Shown here: piece by piece, positions 27,080 through 36,972 of the stretch | How positions within the stretch are numbered: the stretch's first letter is position 1 | Layout of the letters: each line of letters starts with the position of its first letter | Notes under the pieces: generated by a model | Told to the model about the DNA's origin: nothing | Database searches by the model: none | The model's input: only the letters and a program-made list of their open reading frames with translations | Source of the DNA: DASXRU01 sp033856235 | GTDB lineage: Bacteria; Acidobacteriota; Blastocatellia; Pyrinomonadales; Pyrinomonadaceae | Assembly (NCBI GenBank): GCA_033856235.1 | Contig: JAWVFI010000106.1 | Location: 1-64,000 of the forward strand | Length of the DNA: 64,000 nucleotides | Direction of reading: 5' to 3' | Position numbers and translations under genes: made by a program

Positions 27080-27850
27080 ATGACACGCATTCTATTAACC
27101 AATGATGATGGCATTCATTCGGATGGCCTCATCAAATTGGAGGAATCCTTACGGGAAGTAGGGGACGTGTATGTGATAGCGCCAGCGGCGGAGATGAGTG
27201 GCGCTTCCCACAGTTTAACTCTGGCGCGCCCCCTCAGAATTCGACAAATTGATGAACGACACTGGACAGTGGATGGGACTCCGACGGATTGTGTAACGCT
27301 CGCCTTGCATAAGATTCTGCCGGAGGCAGAGCGTCCCCATCTTTGTGTTTCGGGCATCAACCACGGAGGCAATCTGGGCGATGACGCCACTTATTCCGGA
27401 ACAGTTGCGGGAGCGTTGGAAGCAACGATTCTCGGTGTTCCTGGGATAGCCCTGAGCCTGGTGGCGCGAGAGCAGTTTGATTTCACTGAAGCGTCACGGT
27501 TTGCAGTGTTGGCTGTGCAAAAGATCCTTAGCGGCGGCTTGCCGGAAGGTACGCTGCTGAATATCAACATCCCGCGCGGTGAGATCAAAGGCGTGCGCAT
27601 CACTCGGCAGGGAATCAAGAACGCGCGAACGATTATTTCCGAACACATCGATCCTCGCGGTAAGCCCTACTTCTGGATCGGTGAAGAGTACTTTCGCTCC
27701 AACTCTGAGGACGGCACTGACTATCGCGCCATCGAGCTGGGCTATGTTTCGGTAACCCCTTTGAAGAGCGACATGACAGACCATGCGGCCCTGACTCAAC
27801 TTGATTCATGGACTGACATGGAGGCTCTGCAAGTTTTACAAGTCGACTAG
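27080..27850 (+). CDS. surE: 5'/3'-nucleotidase SurE
   Basis: A 256-residue metal-dependent nucleotidase. The metal-binding start TNDDGIHSDG is at residues 7-16, followed by the conserved PAAEMSGASHSLTL and the VDGTPTDCVTLALH and GINHGGNLGDDATYSGTVAGAL stretches (all family signatures). It dephosphorylates nucleoside monophosphates and is linked to survival in stationary phase. It heads a small unit with pcm and a DedA gene, an arrangement also known from other bacteria where surE and pcm are adjacent. Confidence 0.97.
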   Translation: MTRILLTNDDGIHSDGLIKLEESLREVGDVYVIAPAAEMSGASHSLTLARPLRIRQIDERHWTVDGTPTDCVTLALHKILPEAERPHLCVSGINHGGNLGDDATYSGTVAGALEATILGVPGIALSLVAREQFDFTEASRFAVLAVQKILSGGLPEGTLLNINIPRGEIKGVRITRQGIKNARTIISEHIDPRGKPYFWIGEEYFRSNSEDGTDYRAIELGYVSVTPLKSDMTDHAALTQLDSWTDMEALQVLQVD

Positions 27851-27878
27851 GTCGTACTTTTCGCTGCGAAGAACGCAA

Positions 27879-28559
27879 TTGAGTTCCACACCACCCCGGC
27901 CGAGTCCAACCCAACAGGACTATCGCATCCCGCGCGAACGCATGATTGAGCGTTTGCGAGATCACTACGGTATTCGCGACGCTTCGGTACTCGAGGCAAT
28001 GCGCACCGTCCCCCGGCATTTTTTTGTCCCCGAAGCATTGCGCGGCCGCGCCTACGGCGACCATGCATTACCGATTAGTTCAAACCAGACAATCTCTCAG
28101 CCATACATCGTGGCCCGCATGACGGAGTTGCTGGAATTAGACAACCGTAGTCGCGTGCTCGAAGTGGGCGCGGGCTCCGGCTACCAGACAGCGGTGCTGG
28201 CAAAGGTCGCTGGCCAGGTTTACGCTATTGAACGCATTAGCGACCTCGCGCGCGTGGCCCAACTTCGCATTCGGGAAATTGGTATTCATAACGCTACGGT
28301 GAAGTGTTTCGACGGAACCATGGGCTGGAATGCGAATGCACCGTACGACGCCATCCTGGTTGCGGCCGGTGGGCCGATCGTGCCGCAGCCGCTGGTCGCA
28401 CAATTGAAGGCAGGAGGGCGCCTGGTGGTCCCCGTCGGAAAGTCACGCGAATCACAAGTCTTGACGCGCGTCATCAAGACGGAAACGGGAACGAAAACTG
28501 AAGAGCATGGCCCGTGCGCCTTCGTACCGTTAATCGGGCAACACGGTTGGACCGCATAG
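27879..28559 (+). CDS. pcm: Protein-L-isoaspartate O-methyltransferase
   Basis: A repair methyltransferase with the family stretches VPRHFFVPEALRGRAYGD, ISQPYIVARMTELL, the SAM motif VLEVGAGSGYQTAVLA and YDAILVAAGGP. It methylates isoaspartyl residues in aged proteins. The open frame could start as early as 27801 inside surE. A TTG at 27879 or an ATG at 27942, just before RLRDHYGIRD, are the plausible starts. 27879 is used here because related proteins have residues before the ERM motif; the start remains uncertain. The gene follows surE, as in several genomes. Confidence 0.93.
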   Translation: MSSTPPRPSPTQQDYRIPRERMIERLRDHYGIRDASVLEAMRTVPRHFFVPEALRGRAYGDHALPISSNQTISQPYIVARMTELLELDNRSRVLEVGAGSGYQTAVLAKVAGQVYAIERISDLARVAQLRIREIGIHNATVKCFDGTMGWNANAPYDAILVAAGGPIVPQPLVAQLKAGGRLVVPVGKSRESQVLTRVIKTETGTKTEEHGPCAFVPLIGQHGWTA

Positions 28560-28583
28560 AAGAAAGGCGAGCTGCGCTTTAAA

Positions 28584-29243
28584 ATGATAGGCAAGATCCT
28601 CGAAATTCTTTCCGTCTTTATCATCGCTACGATTTCCGCGCTGGGATATTTCGGCATCGTGCTGTTAATGGCGATTGAGTCTGCCTGCATCCCGTTGCCC
28701 TCGGAAGTCATCATGCCCTTTGCCGGATACCTGGTCTCGACCGGGCAGATGAACATTTGGTTAGTTGGGGTCGCGGGAGCGGTCGGCTGCGTTCTCGGTT
28801 CCATGGTGGCCTATTTGGCCGGGTATTACGGCGGTCGCCCGTTAATTGAGAAGTACGGCCGGTACGTCCTGGTGTCGCGTCACGATCTGGATATCGCCGA
28901 TCGCTTGTTTGCGCGCTACGGGCAGGCGATTGTGTTTATCGCTCGCTTGTTGCCGGCCATCCGAACGTTTATCGCTTTCCCGGCGGGTGTGGCGCGAATG
29001 AATGTCCCGCGCTTTATTTTTTATACTTTTGCGGGCTCCCTGCCATGGTGTCTTGGTCTGGCTTACGTGGGCCAACTGCTGGGAGCAAAGTGGAACAAAG
29101 ACGAAACTCTGAAGACCTGGTTTCACCGTTTCGACTTTGTGGTTGCCTTAGCGATCGTTCTGGTGGCAACGTGGTGGATTCGACGGCACATTAGACACCT
29201 GCGACAGGACCGTCTGGAGTCTGCAGCTCAGGCTGGCGACTGA
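28584..29243 (+). CDS. DedA/VTT-domain membrane protein
   Basis: A 219-residue integral membrane protein of the DedA family. Motifs include IPLPSEVIMPFAGYL (residues ~37-51), a glycine-rich segment with YYGGRPLIEKYGRYV, and the RLLPAIRTFIAFPAGVARM stretch that carries the conserved arginines. DedA proteins affect membrane homeostasis and lipid flipping. It begins ~25 bases after pcm and is probably co-transcribed. The C-terminal tail is hydrophilic. Confidence 0.93.
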   Translation: MIGKILEILSVFIIATISALGYFGIVLLMAIESACIPLPSEVIMPFAGYLVSTGQMNIWLVGVAGAVGCVLGSMVAYLAGYYGGRPLIEKYGRYVLVSRHDLDIADRLFARYGQAIVFIARLLPAIRTFIAFPAGVARMNVPRFIFYTFAGSLPWCLGLAYVGQLLGAKWNKDETLKTWFHRFDFVVALAIVLVATWWIRRHIRHLRQDRLESAAQAGD

Positions 29244-29334
29244 ATCCTTGACCAGGGATGACGCGTGAGCTGCCGGAGTTACGGCGCAGGGCTTTGACAG
29301 TTACGGGCTGCTCACCTATTATCACTTTCTCTTG

Positions 29335-29412
<78 letters not shown>

Positions 29413-29713
29413 TTTATCTTTCGATTTCTCTTACCCCAAAAACCTCTGGCGAATCCCGCTTAACTAAGGCTAAAATTCTCCGCATCGGGCCCGAAAAGTG
29501 TAGCCTGTAAGCGACAAAATGCTATTGCACCGTAACCCGGAATATCTCGGCTAATTCGTTGTTCAAATCGTCTAAAGTAATTGTCCCGTTGAAGGAAGGG
29601 CGTGATATATTTTCGTCTGAACCTGGTCGGATGTCCGGGTGGCCCCTCCACCGTAGAAAACCAACCTCATTAGCGATCTAAACGCGTTGTCTTTTACTGA
29701 GAGCGTGTAACTT
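29413..29713 (+). other. Intergenic region, tRNA-Pro to DUF1800 gene
   Basis: 301 bases with no supported gene. A minus-strand frame here has no similarity to anything and lacks a ribosome-binding site. No clear terminator follows the tRNA. The leader of the DUF1800 gene probably starts somewhere in 29580-29700. Confidence 0.45.
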
Positions 29714-31993
29714 ATGACAGACAGTTCAAACACCCTGTTGAGGGCTTTCGTGCGGCTCACTGTTCTTCTGGGAATCGCCTTCGGCGCGTTCGGCTTGGCG
29801 CAAGCGGCCCAGAGCACACCGGTCTTGATCAGTAACTCCACCTCGACCAGAGCGATAGCGTTGGAGTTGACGACCATGAGGCCGGAGCCGATTCCGCTAT
29901 CTTCTTCGGTAGCGTTCGGCACGGATAACCGCACCCGCATCACGTTGTTCGCGATTAACCTGGATCTGATCAGTGGCGAAGGCGCCAGTGCCCTTACGGC
30001 GAATGCTGAGGATGCGGCACATAATCTCTATTCGATGACAGTCGAATACGTGGGCCAGGTTCCTCCCGATTTAAGTTATCCCGACGGCGCGATCACGAAG
30101 GACTTTCGGGGCGTTTACATGATCGTGCTGCGGTTGAATGACGCGATGGGCGATCTTGGAGACGTGCTAATCCGGTTGAACCTGCATGGTGTTTCGAGTA
30201 ACCGCGTGCGGCTTGGTATTGGCCATATTGGTGGCGGCCCGACGGACGATTTGGGAGCCGTGCCGACACCCGCACCCGCTACGCCGCCGCCGATGGTTAC
30301 GCCGCAAACAATCGCGGAGTATCAAGCTCAATTTGCGAATGCCGGGCCTACCTCGGGCGCATACCCTGATGGACTTAGATTTCTGGAGCAGGCGACCTGG
30401 GGTCCTACCGATTCGGACTTGCAGCATCTGAGGGCTGTGGGCATGCAAGCCTATCTTAATGAGCAATTCAACCAACCCCCTCTTTTCAGCACAACACAAT
30501 CAAATTACCCAACTCCAGACAACTATCCCACGGATGGGCCGACCGGGTGTCCTGCCGGATCCCCCGCCACCTGCGGTAGGGATCACTACACGATGTATCC
30601 GCTGCAGACGCAGTTCTTCCAAAATGCCCTAACGCGGCCGGATCAACTGCGCCAGCGCGTAGCTTTCGCTCTGCACCAATTGATACCTGTCTCTGGTGCT
30701 GACCTCAATGGTCAACCCGCCTGGGTCGCACCTACCTTGCAGATATTCGACAAGAATGCGTTTGGGAATTTCAAGCAGATACTTATGGATGTCACCTTGA
30801 ATGCGGGGATGGGTGAATATTTGAACATGCGAGGCAATAGCAAGGGGAACCCGAATGAAAACTACGCACGCGAGGTCCTGCAGTTGTTCTCCGTGGGAGT
30901 GGATCTTCTGAACCAGGATGGCACCCCGGTGCTCGACTCGCAAGGAAATCGAATTCCTACTTACAGCCAGGCCGATATCACAAATTTTGCTCGAGTTTTC
31001 ACCGGATGGAACCTTTCACCGAACAAGATCTGGGTTGGCGACGGAGTGACGGGCGTGCCGAACTACACCGATCCGATGGTGTTGGTGAGTAACGCTTTCA
31101 ACACGGCCGATACAACTCAGAAAACGGTATTAAATGGCGTCGTTTTACCAGCGTGCGGCGCGAGTTGCGCGAACACCACGGCGGGCAACACCGCCACTAG
31201 GAATTACAAGACGACCGAATTAAATCTGGCGATTGATAACCTTTTCAATCACCAAAACACCGGACCCTATCTCTGCTCGCAGTTGATCCATCAAATGGTC
31301 ACGAGCAATCCGAGTCCAGCCTATGTCGGCCGTTGTTCCGCGGCGTTTGCTAATAATGGCTCGGGTTCTCGTGGCGATATGAAAGCAGTTGTAACGGCGA
31401 TTCTCTTGGATCCTGAAGCCCGCGGGGATATGAAGAATGCCCCGACCTACGGTCACCTGCGCGAACCCGTGCTGTTGGTCGCAGACTTGCTTCGAACCTT
31501 CAATGGAACCAGCGACGGAAACATAACCTCAAACAGTACGAGAGGGGGCCTCCTCGTTGACATGGGACAGAACGTGTTTAATCCCCCCACGGTATTTAGC
31601 TACTACCCTGCAGACTTAGGTTTGCCAGGAACGAATTTGCTCGGCCCGGAATTTGGAATCTTGGATACCTCAACAACCTACAAAAGAGCAAACTTTGTTA
31701 ACACGCTCTTCATGGTTGGAATTCCCGCCAGTTTTCCGGACCGGCCGACTGGGACGCAGGTTAACTACTCCTCCTATCAGGCCATTCTCACCGGAGGAGG
31801 CACTCCGCAGAATCTTGTGGACGCGCTCGACACGGCGATGATGCACAACACGATGTCCTCGTCAGCCAAGGCGACTATCGTGAGTACTATCACGACCATT
31901 ACCAACGCGAATGCTACGACGCAAGCCCAGCAGAGAACGCAGACAGCTATTTATCTAATTGCCACTTCATCGCAGTTTCAGGTCCAGAGGTGA
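29714..31993 (+). CDS. DUF1800 family secreted protein
   Basis: A 759-residue protein with a Sec signal peptide (LTVLLGIAFGAFGLAQAAQ). The N-terminal ~180 residues form a separate beta-rich domain. A proline-rich linker follows (VPTPAPATPPP), then the DUF1800 domain from ~220: FLEQATWGPTDSDLQHLRAV, RPDQLRQRVAFALHQ, NENYAREVLQLFSVGV and FARVFTGWNL. A final part carries FNPPTVFSYYP. DUF1800 proteins occur next to DUF1501 proteins across Acidobacteria and Planctomycetes and have no known reaction. The partner begins 4 bases downstream, so the pair is an operon, probably exported to the envelope. Confidence 0.93.
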   Translation: MTDSSNTLLRAFVRLTVLLGIAFGAFGLAQAAQSTPVLISNSTSTRAIALELTTMRPEPIPLSSSVAFGTDNRTRITLFAINLDLISGEGASALTANAEDAAHNLYSMTVEYVGQVPPDLSYPDGAITKDFRGVYMIVLRLNDAMGDLGDVLIRLNLHGVSSNRVRLGIGHIGGGPTDDLGAVPTPAPATPPPMVTPQTIAEYQAQFANAGPTSGAYPDGLRFLEQATWGPTDSDLQHLRAVGMQAYLNEQFNQPPLFSTTQSNYPTPDNYPTDGPTGCPAGSPATCGRDHYTMYPLQTQFFQNALTRPDQLRQRVAFALHQLIPVSGADLNGQPAWVAPTLQIFDKNAFGNFKQILMDVTLNAGMGEYLNMRGNSKGNPNENYAREVLQLFSVGVDLLNQDGTPVLDSQGNRIPTYSQADITNFARVFTGWNLSPNKIWVGDGVTGVPNYTDPMVLVSNAFNTADTTQKTVLNGVVLPACGASCANTTAGNTATRNYKTTELNLAIDNLFNHQNTGPYLCSQLIHQMVTSNPSPAYVGRCSAAFANNGSGSRGDMKAVVTAILLDPEARGDMKNAPTYGHLREPVLLVADLLRTFNGTSDGNITSNSTRGGLLVDMGQNVFNPPTVFSYYPADLGLPGTNLLGPEFGILDTSTTYKRANFVNTLFMVGIPASFPDRPTGTQVNYSSYQAILTGGGTPQNLVDALDTAMMHNTMSSSAKATIVSTITTITNANATTQAQQRTQTAIYLIATSSQFQVQR

Positions 31994-31996
31994 ACA

Positions 31997-33445
31997 ATGA
32001 AGCAATCACGAAGAAATTTTCTTAGAAACTCAGCCTGCGGACTCAGCGCCGCGGCGTTGCTCTCCAATCTGGACCAGCTCAACCTCGTTCAAGCGCTGGT
32101 GCAGCAACAGCCTGAGGTCGCCTCTGATTACCGAGCATTGGTCTGTATATTTCTGTCGGGTGGGAATGATTGTAACAACACAATCATTCCTCTGGATTCG
32201 GAATACAACTCATACTTCAGCGTTCGTAACGGCTCTGGTCTGGCAATTCCGCAGGCGTCATTACTACCGCTGCCGAATTCAATTGGCGGCGGCGGCCGAC
32301 CGTTCGGTATTCACCCAAATCTATCCCCGGAAGTCGCGAATCCGGCTCTGGCAAAGGGCTTATTGGATATTTGGAATGCGGGGAAACTCGCGGTTCTGTT
32401 CAATATGGGTAATCTGGTACAACCGCTTACCCGGGCGCAGTACCTGGCGGGAGCGGCGAAACCATATCAGTTGTTCTCGCATTCTGATCAGGTGACTCAA
32501 CAGCAAACAGTTTCCTCCAAGTCAGTGGGCCAGACGGGTTGGGGCGGACGAGTTGCTGATCTGACCGGAGCGTTGAATGCTGGCGGGCTACCGATGAACG
32601 TCTCGGTAGCCGGCACAAACTTGTTCCAGACTGGGGTCACCAGTCGCCAACTGGCTATTGCTTCGACCGGCAGCCTTTCCGGCGTGCTCATCCTTAATTG
32701 GACGAATGGCGTGTCATCGGTCAACCCGTTCAACGCCGGAAGCAGCTATCGAGCTTTGCTCGGAATGGATACGGATTCCTCATTAATTAAGGGCGCGAGC
32801 GACACGACAACGGGAGCGTTGACGGCGGATGCGGCATTGAATGCGGCGGGTGACCCAGCGCTTACTGCGGTATTCCCTGCCACCTCGCTTGGGAATCAAT
32901 TGAAGCAAATTGCCAAGTTAATTAAGGTGAGAGACTTGCCCGGAATCACTATGAAGCGCCAGATTTTCTTCTGCACACTTGGCAACTTTGATACCCATAC
33001 AAACCAAACGAGTGGAACGCTGACGGGCAGCCAGGGAAATAACTTTACCCAGCTGAGCCAGGCGATGAAAGCCTTCTATGACGAGATGGTCGCGCAGGGA
33101 ATTAGTGACAAGGTGACAACTTTTACGCAGTCGGACTTCGGACGCACCTTGCAGCCGTCGGGCTCAGGTGCGGCAGCGGTAGGTTCGGATCACGCCTGGG
33201 GCAACCATGCCTTCATCATGGGCGGGGCAGTAAATGGTCGAGCGCTCTATGGCATCTATCCCGTCCTCGCGCTGGGAGGGCCCGACGACACGGACAACCG
33301 TGGCCGCTGGATCCCCACGACTTCGGTAGATCAGTTTGCCGCAACGCTCGCAAGTTGGTATGGACTTGCTCCCGCCGACATTCCAACCGTGTTTCCAAAT
33401 CTGTCTAAATTCGCATCGCAGAATCTTGGTTTCATGGGGCCATAG
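31997..33445 (+). CDS. DUF1501 family Tat-exported protein
   Basis: A 482-residue protein with a twin-arginine signal: SRRNFLRNSACGLSAAALLS. The DUF1501 core belongs to the alkaline-phosphatase-like fold (sulfatase-related), with LVCIFLSGGNDCNNTIIPLD, the GNFDTHTNQ segment and FTQSDFGRTLQPSG followed by GSDHAWGNHAFIMGG, whose histidines and aspartates probably bind metal. DUF1501 is nearly always paired with DUF1800. Because it carries a Tat signal while its partner carries a Sec signal, folding in the cytoplasm with a cofactor is likely. Substrate unknown. Confidence 0.94.
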   Translation: MKQSRRNFLRNSACGLSAAALLSNLDQLNLVQALVQQQPEVASDYRALVCIFLSGGNDCNNTIIPLDSEYNSYFSVRNGSGLAIPQASLLPLPNSIGGGGRPFGIHPNLSPEVANPALAKGLLDIWNAGKLAVLFNMGNLVQPLTRAQYLAGAAKPYQLFSHSDQVTQQQTVSSKSVGQTGWGGRVADLTGALNAGGLPMNVSVAGTNLFQTGVTSRQLAIASTGSLSGVLILNWTNGVSSVNPFNAGSSYRALLGMDTDSSLIKGASDTTTGALTADAALNAAGDPALTAVFPATSLGNQLKQIAKLIKVRDLPGITMKRQIFFCTLGNFDTHTNQTSGTLTGSQGNNFTQLSQAMKAFYDEMVAQGISDKVTTFTQSDFGRTLQPSGSGAAAVGSDHAWGNHAFIMGGAVNGRALYGIYPVLALGGPDDTDNRGRWIPTTSVDQFAATLASWYGLAPADIPTVFPNLSKFASQNLGFMGP

Positions 33446-33478
33446 TCCTTTTGCGACAGCGTCCCAGTAGAAGACAGA

Positions 33479-33526
33479 CCCAGTGCAGTTCGGAGAGGAT
33501 ATTGCTGAAACTGCACTGGGCCTTTT
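33479..33526 (+). terminator. Rho-independent terminator after the DUF1800-DUF1501 operon
   Basis: A 12-bp perfect stem CCCAGTGCAGTT / AACTGCACTGGG with an 18-base loop, followed by CCTTTTCT. It lies about 33 bases after the DUF1501 stop. Confidence 0.85.
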
Positions 33527-33603
33527 CTGATCGCGAAGCCGCTCCTTTCTTCGGATATTGAGATAAAATAAGATGTTGCTTCGTGGTCTGCATCGAATCA
33601 ATC

Positions 33604-36600
33604 ATGGGAGAGAGTAGGAAGAAGCTTCATTCGCGCAAACGCTTTGTTACTGAACGAAGTGTGGCCATTTTTATCTTATTGGTGGCAAGCGGAATGATGC
33701 TCAGCGCAGGTTGTTTCTGGCGCACAGCGCCGCAGCCTCGCCTGCAATCCTTGCCGGACCGAACGCAGCAGTCTCATGGAAACGCTCTAGCTATTTTGAA
33801 CGCCTCTGCGAGAACGGAAGCTCGTTCCGCATTCATGGCTCTACCGCTTAGCTTTGAATCCGGCAAATCACCAGGCCAGTTTCTGGCGCGAGCCGGCGGA
33901 TACGACGTCCTCGTAAAGCCCGCTGAACTACTTGTCGGCTTTCCCATCCGTTCGGGTAGTCAACGTAACCACGCAAACTCCCGCCGCAGTCAGGCCTTCT
34001 CGCTACGATTGTGGCGAGCCAACCAAGCGGCAAAAGGAACCGGACTCGATCCGCTACCCGGTGCGACCAACTACCTCATTGGAAACGATCCGACGCGCTG
34101 GCGCACCGGCGTCGCCAACTTCGCAAAAGTCCGCTATGAAGAGATTTATCCGGGGATTGATGTCGTCTACTACGGCCACGGCGGGCAGGTGGAATATGAT
34201 TTTCACGTCGCTCCTGAGGCTGACGCACACTTGATAAGGTTCTCGTTTGATCCAGGGGTGAACCCGCGCATTGACGCCGATGGCGATCTGGTCGTGCAGA
34301 CGTCAAGGGGCGAAGTTCGTCAGCACAAGCCCCTCGTCTACCAGGAAGCCAATGGCGCGCGCCGTTTCATTTCGGCCAGTTATCGTTTGTTCGGCAAAGG
34401 ACAGGCCGGATTTGAGATTGGTGCTTATAATCACGCGCAGCCGCTGGTGATTGATCCCACTCTGGTTTATTCGACTTATTTGGGAGGAGCCGGTGACGAT
34501 GTCGGCAGCAGCATTGCGATAGACCAAAACAACAATATCTATGTTGCCGGGACGTCGGGCTCAACTAATTTCCCCACTATGACTCCCGCTTACCCTGCAA
34601 ATGCGGGGTTGAGTGACTTCTTTGTAGTCAAGATCAATGCTGGTGGAAATAGCCTAGCCTATTCGACCTACATAGGCGGTAGTGGATTGGATCGCGCCAG
34701 CGGCATAGCGCTAGATAGCACGGGCCACGCATATGTCGTGGGCCGCGTTGATTCAGGCTCCGCAAACTTTCCCACCACAGCCGGAGTCGCTCCGACCTAT
34801 CGCGGCGGTGACTTCGATGCCGTGGTATTTAAGCTGAACGCGCAGGGCAATACCCTGGCTTATTCAACATTTCTCGGAGGCGAAGAGAACGACTCCGCCG
34901 AGAGCATCGCAGTTGACCTCAGCGGCAATGCGTACGTGACTGGAGGCAGCCGGTCACACGGGTTTCCGACCTCACCCAACGCCTATCAGAGTTCGAACAG
35001 TGGCGACACCGACGCTTATTTGGTGAAGCTTAATTCGACCGGATCGGCTTACCTCTATTCAACATTGCTGGGCGGTGGTGGTACCGATCGGGGTAGCGGC
35101 GTGGCAATCGATCCAGCCGGTATAGCATATCTGGCGGGCTCTACGACCTCAATCGACTTTCCTACACAAAATGCTTTTCAGAATTCTTTTGGCGGAGGCT
35201 TCGATGCGTTCGTGGCGAAACTTGATACCAATGCGAGCGGGTCCGCTTCACTGCTGTTCTGCAGTTATCTTGGCGGCGTGGCGGATGAAAAGGCGTACGG
35301 CATCGCCATTGATAACAGCGCAACGAACGTTTACCTGGTGGGCCAGACGTCGTCGGCTGATTTTCCAGCGCTGAATCCGGCGCAACCTGCATACGGTGGA
35401 AACTTCGACGCGTTCATCGCGAAAGTAACCACCGCCGGGGCGAAAGTCTATGCGACCTATCTGGGAGGGGCCAACGACGATCGCGGCACGGGCATCGCCG
35501 TTAATTCTGCGGGCGAACCCTATGTGACGGGGTTCACGTCATCAACAAATTTCCCCACTGTGAACGCGCTGCAAGCCACGAGCGGTGGAAGCATTGATGC
35601 CTTTGTCGCGAAGCTGAATTCGACGGGCAGCGCTTTTCTGTATGCGACGTACCTGGGCGGCAGCGGGGTGGAGAATTCAACCAGCACCGTTACCTCCACC
35701 AATCCGATTGCCCTCGATTCGTCGAGCAATGCATATCTCACCGGATATACCGCGTCAGCGAATTTTCCGACAAGCTCTGCCTTGCAAACTGCCAACGATG
35801 GAGGCCAGGACGCTTTCATTGCGAAGATATCCGATGCAGCTCCGGCCAGCCTGCAGTTCAGTTCAAACAGTGTCATGGCGAATGAAGGCGACGGTGTGGT
35901 GAAGGTTAGCGTAACCAGAACCGGAAACACCGCTAACGCCATCGATGTCGATTACGCAACCAGCAATGGCTCGGCATCGAGCCGCACTGATTACACGTTG
36001 ACGACTGGCACTTTGCATTTCGCCGCCGGCGATGTCCTGAAAAAGTTTTTGGTGCCGCTGGTTGACGACGTCTATGTCGAAGGAAACGAAACCGTCAACC
36101 TGATCATCCGGAATCCACAAGGTGGCGGCGCGTTCCTTGGCGGTGCCGCATCGGCAGTCCTGACGATAGCCGATAACGACAGTTCATCTGCCAACTTCAA
36201 TCCGCTGGACGACGTGTCATTCTTTGTCCGACAACACTATTTGGATTTCCTGAACCGCGAGCCCGATCCGGATGGCTTGGCCTATTGGGCAAACGAAATC
36301 ACGAAGTGTGGAAGCGATAGCGCCTGCGTCAACGATCGGCGCATCGGCGTGTCGGCCTCCTTCTTTGTCTCAGATGAATTCCAGGAGAGCGGAGGATTTG
36401 TTTATCGACTCTACCGCGCTACGCTCGGCCGCGATCCGACTTACGTCGAATTCAGCGCCGATCGGAGCAAGTTAATCGGCGGGCTGGATTTGGAAGCCAA
36501 CAAGGGAGTGCTGGTCCATGAGTTCCTCAGCCGGCCCGAGTTGGCAGACAAATACCCGGATGGGCCTGGGTTCATTGCGCCGCTGGCCGCGACAGCGAGG

Positions 36601-36951
36601 ACCGCGTCCGGGGCAGCACTGCCTAACCTGACGAGCGATCTGCAAGCGACCTATGACAATTGTGGGAAGTCGGCAAAACTGTGCAAAGAGCTAACGGTTG
36701 CGTCACTAGTTGATTACCCGGAGTTTGCCGCCGCTGTTTACAACCGTTCCTTCGTGGTGATGGAGTACTTCGGCTATCTACGACGCGACCCCGAGCCGGG
36801 CGGCTACGCGTTCTGGCTGGACGTGCTCAATAATCGCGAGCCCAACAATTACCGCGGCATGGTCTGTTCGTTTGTGACTTCGGCGGAATATCAGCAGCGG
36901 TTCAGCCCGGTTGTCACGCGCACCAACGCCGAATGCAGCAGCGTCCACTGA
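33604..36951 (+). CDS. SBBP-repeat/Calx-beta/DUF4214 surface lipoprotein
   Basis: A 1115-residue exported protein. The ATG at 33604 gives a hydrophobic signal with a lipobox LSAGC (cysteine ~37), so it is probably lipid-anchored. The next ~250 residues form the N-terminal domain often seen with SBBP proteins (NYLIGNDPTRWRTGVANFAK). Seven beta-propeller-type SBBP repeats follow at about residues 289-746, each opening with YSTYLGG-like sequence and ending NFPT-like. A Calx-beta domain lies at ~752-860 and DUF4214 modules at ~873-1109, with FLNREPDPDGLAYW and LRRDPEPGGYAFW. It is a large surface-exposed protein, possibly for adhesion. Expression is probably separate from the neighbours. No enzyme motif is visible. 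Confidence 0.9.
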   Translation: MGESRKKLHSRKRFVTERSVAIFILLVASGMMLSAGCFWRTAPQPRLQSLPDRTQQSHGNALAILNASARTEARSAFMALPLSFESGKSPGQFLARAGGYDVLVKPAELLVGFPIRSGSQRNHANSRRSQAFSLRLWRANQAAKGTGLDPLPGATNYLIGNDPTRWRTGVANFAKVRYEEIYPGIDVVYYGHGGQVEYDFHVAPEADAHLIRFSFDPGVNPRIDADGDLVVQTSRGEVRQHKPLVYQEANGARRFISASYRLFGKGQAGFEIGAYNHAQPLVIDPTLVYSTYLGGAGDDVGSSIAIDQNNNIYVAGTSGSTNFPTMTPAYPANAGLSDFFVVKINAGGNSLAYSTYIGGSGLDRASGIALDSTGHAYVVGRVDSGSANFPTTAGVAPTYRGGDFDAVVFKLNAQGNTLAYSTFLGGEENDSAESIAVDLSGNAYVTGGSRSHGFPTSPNAYQSSNSGDTDAYLVKLNSTGSAYLYSTLLGGGGTDRGSGVAIDPAGIAYLAGSTTSIDFPTQNAFQNSFGGGFDAFVAKLDTNASGSASLLFCSYLGGVADEKAYGIAIDNSATNVYLVGQTSSADFPALNPAQPAYGGNFDAFIAKVTTAGAKVYATYLGGANDDRGTGIAVNSAGEPYVTGFTSSTNFPTVNALQATSGGSIDAFVAKLNSTGSAFLYATYLGGSGVENSTSTVTSTNPIALDSSSNAYLTGYTASANFPTSSALQTANDGGQDAFIAKISDAAPASLQFSSNSVMANEGDGVVKVSVTRTGNTANAIDVDYATSNGSASSRTDYTLTTGTLHFAAGDVLKKFLVPLVDDVYVEGNETVNLIIRNPQGGGAFLGGAASAVLTIADNDSSSANFNPLDDVSFFVRQHYLDFLNREPDPDGLAYWANEITKCGSDSACVNDRRIGVSASFFVSDEFQESGGFVYRLYRATLGRDPTYVEFSADRSKLIGGLDLEANKGVLVHEFLSRPELADKYPDGPGFIAPLAATARTASGAALPNLTSDLQATYDNCGKSAKLCKELTVASLVDYPEFAAAVYNRSFVVMEYFGYLRRDPEPGGYAFWLDVLNNREPNNYRGMVCSFVTSAEYQQRFSPVVTRTNAECSSVH

Positions 36952-36972
36952 GTTGGCTAAGCTCAGGAGAAC

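Noticed and set aside
29460..29651. Minus-strand frame of 63 codons after tRNA-Pro
   Set aside because: No family similarity, no ribosome-binding site, and it lies in the leader region of the DUF1800 gene.
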